NCBI GenBank assembly: GCA_003550325.1 | Contig: QKWP01000198.1 | Span: 3,742-67,741 of the forward strand | Reading direction: 5' to 3' | Source: Gigaspora rosea | Taxonomy: Eukaryota > Glomeromycota > Glomeromycetes > Diversisporales > Gigasporaceae | Length of the DNA: 64,000 nt | In this document: positions 56,901 through 64,000 of the stretch, piece by piece | How the letters are laid out: every line of letters begins with the position of its first letter | Numbering within the stretch: the first letter of the stretch is position 1 | Made by a program: the position numbers and the translations under genes | Notes under the pieces: generated by a model | What the model was told of the DNA's origin: nothing | Databases searched by the model: none | What the model saw: only the letters and a program-made list of their open reading frames with translations

Positions 56901-59672
56901 CACAAAATGGATACTTGAAGAAAGTGGGCAAGGAGTTTCATCCAGTGCATTAGACTCACCAGCTAGTTCAACACACTCCGGGAGACCAAGTAGCCCAACT
57001 GGACCTGGTGGCATAGTACCGACAGTGGTCAGACCGCCTAATAGTAGACAATTTGATTTGGAAGAAGTACTTGGTGCTGATGGAAAAAACGGTGACGGGA
57101 AGGTGAATGTTTTGCTCATATCTAATCTATGTTATTTGTTTGATAGTGAAATTCATTATTAACCAGTTAGTCTCGTTTATAGCCCACACCATTTATAGAA
57201 CTCGGAATAATTCGAACCTTCGAATTTGTCTCATCATTACGACGTATGAGCGTACTCGTAAAACGCCTACGAAATCAAACAATTGAAGTTTATGTTAAAG
57301 GAGCGCCAGAAGTAATGCGCGATATTTGTAGAGCCGATTCCTGTGAGTTTCACTCCAACGTGTATTAATGCCCAGCAACGAAAGTTTTGACTTAATAGAT
57401 TAATTATTATGCTGTTATCCAGTTCCGGAGGATTATGATGAATTATTACATTATTACACCCATAATGGCTTTCGTGTAATTGCATGCGCTTCGAGGAGTT
57501 TTGCAGATCTCAGTTGGATGAAGGCTCAGAAGATCAAAAGGTTAGATTAATTAATCATTAACTCGTAAATACTAATAATCTTATAACTTTTTTCCTTTTC
57601 TTTTTTTTTTTTTGTATTTTTGATATATATGTCCATTATAAAGAGAACAGATAGAACAAGATTTAGAGTTTATAGGCATTATAATATTTGAGAATAAATT
57701 GAAGCCCGGTACAGCTTCAGTTGTTGAAACCCTTAAAAGGGCTAAAATACGACAGATAATGTGTACTGGTAAATACTATTTTCATTCACAAATCGACAAT
57801 TTTTCGATTGTCTAATAGATCATATTTTATTCATAACTCATCTAGGGGATAATGTTCTGACCGCAATAAGTGTCTCTCGTGAATGTGGATTAATTAATAA
57901 GGCCTCAAAAGTTTATGTACCGAGATTCGCTCAAGGATCGTCTCTAAGTTCGAGAGCATCCATTTTATGGGAGAGCTTGGATAACCCAAAGGATTCATTG
58001 GATTCAACAACATTAAAGGTATTTATTTTGCGGGTTAGAAATTATTTTTATAAATTTTATAGTGATTAAATTATGATTTATTACTATTATAATAGCAAAT
58101 TATTTCTGTATCACAGGATTATCCTAGCGAATATCCGTTTATCGGTCCTTATGAATATGACCTTGCCGTAACTGGTGATGTTTTCCGTTGGATTATGGAT
58201 TATGGAGATGAGATGACACTGTATCGGGTATCTATTCTATATATTTGTAACAGTTCGTATAAATAATAAATTATTGTTTTTAAACGTATTTAAATGTTCT
58301 AAATGTTCTGTAGATGCTTGTCAAAGGCCAAATATTTGCTCGTATGTCGCCAGACGAGAAACACGAATTAGTAGAAAAACTACAAGAAATAGAATATTGT
58401 GTTGGTTTCTGTGGTGATGGTGCCAATGATTGTGGGGCACTTAAAGCAGCTGATGTTGGACTGTCACTTTCTGATGCTGAAGCTTCTGTTGCAGCTCCAT
58501 TTACGAGTCGCAATATGGATATCGGCTGTGTTATCGAAGTTATCAAGTATGATATGACTTTTTAGAATTTTTTCGTTGGTTTCTTGTTCTAAAAGCATTC
58601 TTTTGTTTTATTATTAAAATTCATTAGAGAAGGTCGTGCAGCCCTGGTTACAAGCTTCAGTTGTTTCAAATATATGGCTCTATATAGCATAATTCAATTC
58701 ACAACAGTTAGCATATTATATTATTATGGGTCTAATTTGGGAAACCTTCAGGTGAGATTTGTTTATACAATTCAGGACAATATAAGAATTATTCTTGCTT
58801 ATATTATTCTGCTTATTAGTTTCTTTATATAGATTTATTCTTAATATTGCCTATCGCAGTTCTAAGTAAGGTCCATTCACTCCTTTGGGTTTATTTATGA
58901 GCTTCTTCGTTGATTTAACACTTGTTATCTAGTGGGTCGCACGGAGCCATTCCCACGCATACACCCAAAACGCCCAACTGCAAGCTTGGTCTCTAAGAAG
59001 GTTCTAACGCCGGTGATTGGACAAATTTTAATCCAGTCAGGAATTCAATTCTTAGTTCTCATAATTATACACAATCAACCATGGTAAATTTTTACATATC
59101 AATTTACTTCTTTTTTTTTTGAGTTAATTCGAAGTTATTATATTTCAAACTTACTGCAGGTACCGGAGACCAACCTTTGACCCGAACGAGACAAATATAA
59201 AAAATTTTGACAACTCGATATTATTTTTATTATCTTGCTTTCAATACATCATTATCGCAGCGGTGTTTAGTGTTGGACCTCCATATAGAAAATCGATGTT
59301 CACAAATGGTATTTAAATTACATGATTGAAGATTAACGCTTGTTTTTTCTAAGAACCTTACAATCTAATTGTTTCGATGCAATAGTTCCATTTATGATCA
59401 CGACGGCTTTTTTTACTCTCCTTACCGCAGTAGTCCTTATATCACCTTCAAGTTTTGTTATAAACCATCTAGAGCTTGAGAACATTGATTATCTCTTTCG
59501 ATGGTATCTATTGGCTATTGTAATAGCAGACTTTCTTATATCATTATTTATGGAGAAATATGTTTTTGATGTCATTTCACGATGGATAGGTATTGTAATA
59601 GACGGTAGTACCAGGTCGGACAAAAAACTGTTTAAAAAAATATTAGCCGAAATGGACGCTAAAGAGCCGTAA
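53940..59672 (+). CDS. P5B-type P-type ATPase (Ypk9/ATP13A2-like), 24 exons
   Basis: Vacuolar/endolysosomal P-type pump; P5B members export polyamines and protect against metals. Exons: 53940-54060, 54134-54195, 54295-54465, 54539-54753, 54840-54984, 55065-55199, 55268-55334, 55583-55714, 55797-56018, 56095-56205, 56293-56485, 56561-56671, 56736-57102, 57183-57342, 57423-57540, 57644-57768, 57846-58018, 58117-58227, 58314-58546, 58628-58751, 58820-58865, 58933-59083, 59160-59308, 59386-59672; 3729 nt, 1242 aa, all phases closed. P5-specific N-terminal hydrophobic segment about 74-104; [12 protein letters not shown] about 243; TGES 349-352; PPALPA 495-500 (the P5B signature, P5A has PPELP); DKTGT 538-542; KGAPE 723-727; TGDN 818-821; GDGAND 947-952; C-terminal helices. 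An in-frame TAA (53886) precedes the start. Intron 9 has a GC donor; intron 7 carries a MITE. Looks functional. Confidence 0.96.
55367..55517. mobile_element. hAT-like MITE in intron 7 of the P5B ATPase
   Basis: Inverted ends CAGTGTTGGTTGATGACTT / CAGTGTTGGTCAATGACTT are flanked by CTTCGATG (55359-55366) and CTTCAATG (55518-55525), an 8-bp duplication with one mismatch. Removing the element and one duplication shrinks the 248-bp intron to 89 bp, the normal size here. Confidence 0.8.
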
Positions 59673-60395
59673 ATTATATTTAAAATTTTGCAAATATAAA
59701 TGAAACGTTTGATTCAATAGTCAACTCAGACTCTGTTATGATGTGTCAAAAGAGGTTTCTTAGAGCGGACGAATCATGTTTATTAGGTTTAGAACCACTT
59801 TGTGTTTGGGTTAGGTTTGATTCTAATCTACTTAATACATGTACAGTATAAAATTTTTTAATAAATTTAAAATGTTTTTAGATATTGATAGATAATATAT
59901 TAGTATATACCGAATTTTCGCGAAAAACGCCCACCTGCACGATATAATTTAGCATTTAAAGTACTGTATATCGATTTACATTAGGGTCCTCAGTTTTATG
60001 CTATGCGATGCGATGCGCATAATAGCCAATTTTTAGCATCGCATATGCTAAGCATAATTTGATTACGCATATATGTCCATGATTTGTCAATTTTTTATTA
60101 GTGCAATGCACAATTAATGCGCTAATATAGTTCCAATTGCTACTAGAAGTTATGTCAAACAAGAGTTCTATAAAACATACAATGAGAAATTAATATGTAA
60201 GAAAAATTATTATGATTATCAATATATATGCACACAGCCTCATTTAGGGCTTTAACAATTGTGATACTAATTTAGTTCAAAAAGATAAAGTTATAAAATT
60301 AATTAATTATATCATTAATTATTATTATTTTTTCAATCCAATTTTTTACTAGTAAAATGCTTGTAAAAATGGTTTTTATTCTTTATTATTGTTAT
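59673..60395. other. Flank downstream of the ATPase
   Basis: At 59999-60055 ATGCTATGCGATGC faces GCATCGCATATGCTAAGCAT, a small foldback. Otherwise AT-rich with no gene. Confidence 0.45.
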
Positions 60396-60568
60396 AAAAT
60401 TTTATGCTAAACAACTTTACTTAAGAGCCCAAGATAAATTGTCTTAATAAAAAAAAAAAATTGTATATAAAAAAATTGGTATTTTTTACTTAGTCTATAG
60501 TAAGCTTATTTTTTTACTAATGCAACCTATTTTGTTGCCTAAGTAAACTTTGTTTAGCATAAAATTTT
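60396..60568. mobile_element. Foldback element with TGCTAAACAA ends
   Basis: AAAATTTTATGCTAAACAA at the left and its complement at the right enclose ACTTTACTTA arms. The ends match the foldback family at 18-23 kb (TGCTAAACAAGTTTACTTAG), but the interior differs. Confidence 0.6.
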
Positions 60569-61034
60569 ACATATAATAACACTTATAAAACTAGAATTTT
60601 TTTTTAAAAAATATTTATTAAAAAAATATGCAAAATTTACAAAATTTTTAAAAAAGTGTTTTAAATAACCTTAATCTACTATTTTCGATATACTTAACAG
60701 TCAGATTTTTTTTAAAATTAACATTAAATTAATAGAATAATACTCATCCCAAAATTTGAAAAAAATTAATATGTAAGTTGAAAATAATGTAAGGCTTAAA
60801 GTTTATAGTAAATTCATATATTTTTATTATAATTTTTATTATAAACTAATACTTATATATATTAACAGATATGACTGTTATGCAACAATGCCTTAAATTT
60901 TTATTAGGAAGCATCTTAATTAAAAATGTTCCTTGTGAAATTTTACTAATAACAATTACATTTTTCTAACCTTAACCCTAATTATAACACGGTTTTTTCT
61001 TAGCTTTAATTTTACATAATTTTTTACAGTAGTA

Positions 61035-61380
61035 CTAAATCGCACCACTGGTGCCCAACACCAGTATGCGGTGTAACGTGAAGATCAATATTAAAAAAAT
61101 AAACAAAAAAAAATAAACAAAAGTTAAAGTTGATAAATATTGAGTTAGAGTTAATAGTTAGGGTTAAGGCATAGTATATAGTAAAATTTCGCAAGGGGGT
61201 TTTTTTTTTAAAAAAAAAGGTGGTTTCATAGATAAAATTTTGAGTTAGAAGGTATTTTTTAAAAAAAAATAACAAAACAACAAAAATTTTATGTTACACC
61301 TGATCTTTACATTACACTGCATTTAAAAAATTTGATTGGTGAAAATCATTGTGGTGTTGAGCACCAGTGGTGTGATTTAG
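61035..61380. mobile_element. TA-flanked MITE, CTAAATCGCACCACTGGTG ends (346 bp)
   Basis: TA at 61033-61034 and 61381-61382 flanks inverted ends CTAAATCGCACCACTGGTG / CTAAATCACACCACTGGTG. This is the uninterrupted relative of 39154-40095. Interior marks include GTGTAACGTGAAGATCA, GGTGGTTTCATAGATAAAAT and CCTGATCTTTACATTACACTGC. It is non-coding and mariner-like by its duplication. Confidence 0.82.
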
Positions 61381-61904
61381 TAAACCCGATTTTTTATTTA
61401 GAAAACAAATTTGTTTTTGACTATCACATTACCTGATTCTAATTTTGATAGTTAAAATTACACAATTTTTTGTGGGAATGCTTTAGCAATTTAGGGTTGG
61501 AATAGGCCAGAATCGATAAGTTTTTTTTAATATCGAACTAATAAAACGGTATAAACAAAGTTACACTTCCAAATAAATTTAATTGGACATATGTCCAATT
61601 TGTCAATTGGACAATGTCCAATTGTTCAATAATTTTATTGGACAAATTTAATATTATAACGGCAAAAGTTTTATCACTTTTAACTCCAATAATCATATTT
61701 GTCAATTTATATATATAAAAAGACAGTTATAAATTAATATAGTTTCTTATCTAGTAATTTTATAAAAAAATTCATGATACTGTTTTGAAGCATATACATA
61801 TTATATATTATGGATTCAATTTTTAGGTGCTAATTGTCAACTTAAAAAGCCCAAACCTGGCAAAAAAAAATAATAATATATAGATTAGAGATATTTTGTA
61901 TTAG
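61381..61904. other. Spacer before the truncated LINE
   Basis: AT-rich. Includes a 16-bp palindrome TTGGACATATGTCCAA near 61588, with further TTGGACAA copies up to 61655. Confidence 0.4.
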
Positions 61905-63328
61905 CAATATTGGCCTGAATTTCAACGAATATTTAGAGTGATGGCAAGCTTGTGCATAATAACAGAAGAAATACCATCTAAGTGGAAAGTCACACAAGTG
62001 TATCCAATAGTGAAAGATGTGGAATGGGGATACAGCCTAAATAATATTAGACCAATAGCACTGATTGAAACGTTCTGAAAAGTTGTAACAAAAGTAATAA
62101 CAAAAGACTGGCCAAAGTAATGATAGAAAGAGAAATACTCAGAGGACCCAACTATGCAGGACTTCCAGGAAACTCTACTGAACAACCAGTACATGTTTTA
62201 AACATGATAATGGAAGAAGCAAAAGAGAAGAAGAAAGAAGTATGGATATTACTTCAAGATATGAAGAAGGCCTTTGACTCGGTCTCATTAGAAAGCCTAG
62301 AATTAGCACTCCGAAGAATTAAAATACCGGAGAAAATAATAAAGTATATTCTAAGTCTGTTCCACGAAAGAAGACTACAAATAATCACAGCACATGGTCT
62401 AACAGAAGAAGTAATAGCAGGGGATAGAATAGATCAGGGGAAGTAATTTCATCTCTGATCTGGCGGCTATTCTATGACCCCCTGCTAACAAGAGTAAAAG
62501 AAGAAAGAAAATTAGGCTATATAGTGGAACAAAAACCAGGCCAAGGAACGCAGTGCAATAGTATTACAAAGTATCGTCAAGCAGCAATTGCCTACGCAGA
62601 CGATACAACTTGGATCGCAAATAGCAAAGAACAATTAATAGAGATCATTAGAATAGCAGAGGAGTTCTTCCAAGCTAATGATATCGAGATAAACGGATCC
62701 AAGTCAAAGTTGTTGACCATGAATACAAAGTGCAAAGCAGAAGAAAAAGAAGTAAATTTTGGTAAAAGTATGGTAAAGGAGGAGCCCAGGAACAAGATAG
62801 TAAGATCTCTGGGAGTATGGTTAAACAACAAAATGCGTGAAAATCTAGTCAAAAAAAAAGCAAAAGGTGTAGTATGACAGATAATTATGGACCTGCGGTA
62901 CAAGAAGATGACATCAAGCCAGATAGCTTACATAAATAATATGATAGTAATACCAAGGCTAAGTTACATGTTACAGCTAACAAAGATGTCTGAGAGAGGG
63001 TTGAATGAGATACATCAACCGATAATAGGCCTAGTAAAGCAGAAGTGCAATATAATAAGAACATTAGAAAATTGTGTAATAAAACACAAAGATCTTGGCA
63101 GCTGTAGAACACTACAACAAGAAATAGTAATGAAACAAATAAGCGGCCTAATAAATAGATTAAATCAACAGAATAGTCTCGGACATTTGACAAAACTGAG
63201 AATAACACAGGGTTGCCAGAGGGCAGGTTTAACACAAGATATCTGGAAAACTACAAGCCTGCCAGAAAATATTAGCTGTTGGAGAAACAACTTAGCCTGC
63301 CTGATAATAATAAAAGTGAAAGATTTAG
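61905..63328 (+). pseudogene. 5'-truncated, damaged LINE ORF2 fragment
   Basis: Plus-strand reverse transcriptase of the same family as the LINE at 1651-9510. Matches include IPSKWKVTQ, VRPIAL-type IRPIALIE, LLQDMKKAFDSV (motif A), DRIDQG (motif B), [12 protein letters not shown] (motif C) and [19 protein letters not shown]. It lacks the endonuclease and the first ~600 residues of ORF2. Damage visible: a TGA in place of Arg after IETF (about 62078), a one-base loss in motif B near 62440, and a TGA at 62875-62877. The 3' side disappears into the gap. Being younger than the 11-kb relic but broken, it is an intermediate-age copy. Confidence 0.85.
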
Positions 63329-64000
63329 NNNNNNNNNNNNNNNNNNNNNNNNNNNNNNNNNNNNNNNNNNNNNNNNNNNNNNNNNNNNNNNNNNNNNNNN
63401 NNNNNNNNNNNNNNNNNNNNNNNNNNNNNNNNNNNNNNNNNNNNNNNNNNNNNNNNNNNNNNNNNNNNNNNNNNNNNNNNNNNNNNNNNNNNNNNNNNNN
63501 NNNNNNNNNNNNNNNNNNNNNNNNNNNNNNNNNNNNNNNNNNNNNNNNNNNNNNNNNNNNNNNNNNNNNNNNNNNNNNNNNNNNNNNNNNNNNNNNNNNN
63601 NNNNNNNNNNNNNNNNNNNNNNNNNNNNNNNNNNNNNNNNNNNNNNNNNNNNNNNNNNNNNNNNNNNNNNNNNNNNNNNNNNNNNNNNNNNNNNNNNNNN
63701 NNNNNNNNNNNNNNNNNNNNNNNNNNNNNNNNNNNNNNNNNNNNNNNNNNNNNNNNNNNNNNNNNNNNNNNNNNNNNNNNNNNNNNNNNNNNNNNNNNNN
63801 NNNNNNNNNNNNNNNNNNNNNNNNNNNNNNNNNNNNNNNNNNNNNNNNNNNNNNNNNNNNNNNNNNNNNNNNNNNNNNNNNNNNNNNNNNNNNNNNNNNN
63901 NNNNNNNNNNNNNNNNNNNNNNNNNNNNNNNNNNNNNNNNNNNNNNNNNNNNNNNNNNNNNNNNNNNNNNNNNNNNNNNNNNNNNNNNNNNNNNNNNNNN
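63329..64000. other. Assembly gap to the window end
   Basis: 672 N, beginning inside the truncated LINE, which is a likely reason for the break. Confidence 0.99.

Noticed and set aside
59310-59385. ATPase exon beginning at AACCTTACAATC (59353)
   Set aside because: It gives EPYNLIV but hits a stop after ten codons; the acceptor GATGCAATAG at 59385 keeps phase and family sequence ([10 protein letters not shown]).

Overview
The window looks like nuclear DNA of a filamentous fungus with a very AT-rich, transposon-loaded genome. It is most likely an arbuscular mycorrhizal fungus (Glomeromycotina, Rhizophagus-like). The reasons are: about three quarters A+T; two conserved multi-exon genes with short (about 65-190 bp) GT-AG introns; fungal-type cytosolic pyruvate carboxylase and a P5B ATPase; and long stretches of nested retroposons, MITEs and minisatellites. 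The species call is inference.

Layout. 0-9.5 kb: repeats, a small inverted-repeat element, then a complete, apparently undamaged LINE on the minus strand (1651-9510) with both ORFs, a 3' stem-loop, a poly(A) tail and matching target-site duplications. 10-24.8 kb: gene-free transposon graveyard. It holds a decayed LINE on the plus strand, two copies of a long tRNA-headed retroposon (one hit three times by hAT-type elements, each with an exact 8-bp target duplication), a foldback family, and several TA-flanked MITEs. 24.8-29.6 kb: pyruvate carboxylase, minus strand, 13 exons, 1176 aa. 32 kb: a small three-exon gene for a single-pass membrane protein, minus strand.

35.0-45.3 kb: remains of a tandem PHD-finger gene whose second finger is split by a 9.67-kb intron. 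That intron is filled with minisatellites, tandem arrays, a solo LTR, a 656-bp SINE with a 13-bp target duplication, and one MITE nested in another. 45.4-46.2 kb: a nuclear gene for mitochondrial ribosomal protein uS3 (Rps3/Var1-like). 46.7-52.6 kb: a diverged segmental duplication carrying gene remnants. 53.9-59.7 kb: a P5B (Ypk9/ATP13A2-type) ATPase, plus strand, 24 exons, 1242 aa. 60-63.3 kb: foldback and TA-flanked MITEs and a damaged LINE fragment running into an assembly gap (63329-64000).

The host genes are unrelated housekeeping functions (anaplerosis, endolysosomal transport, mitochondrial translation, chromatin reading) and do not form a cluster. All exon coordinates were derived by hand from splice consensus, reading phase and family conservation. 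In both large genes the phases close over every junction.
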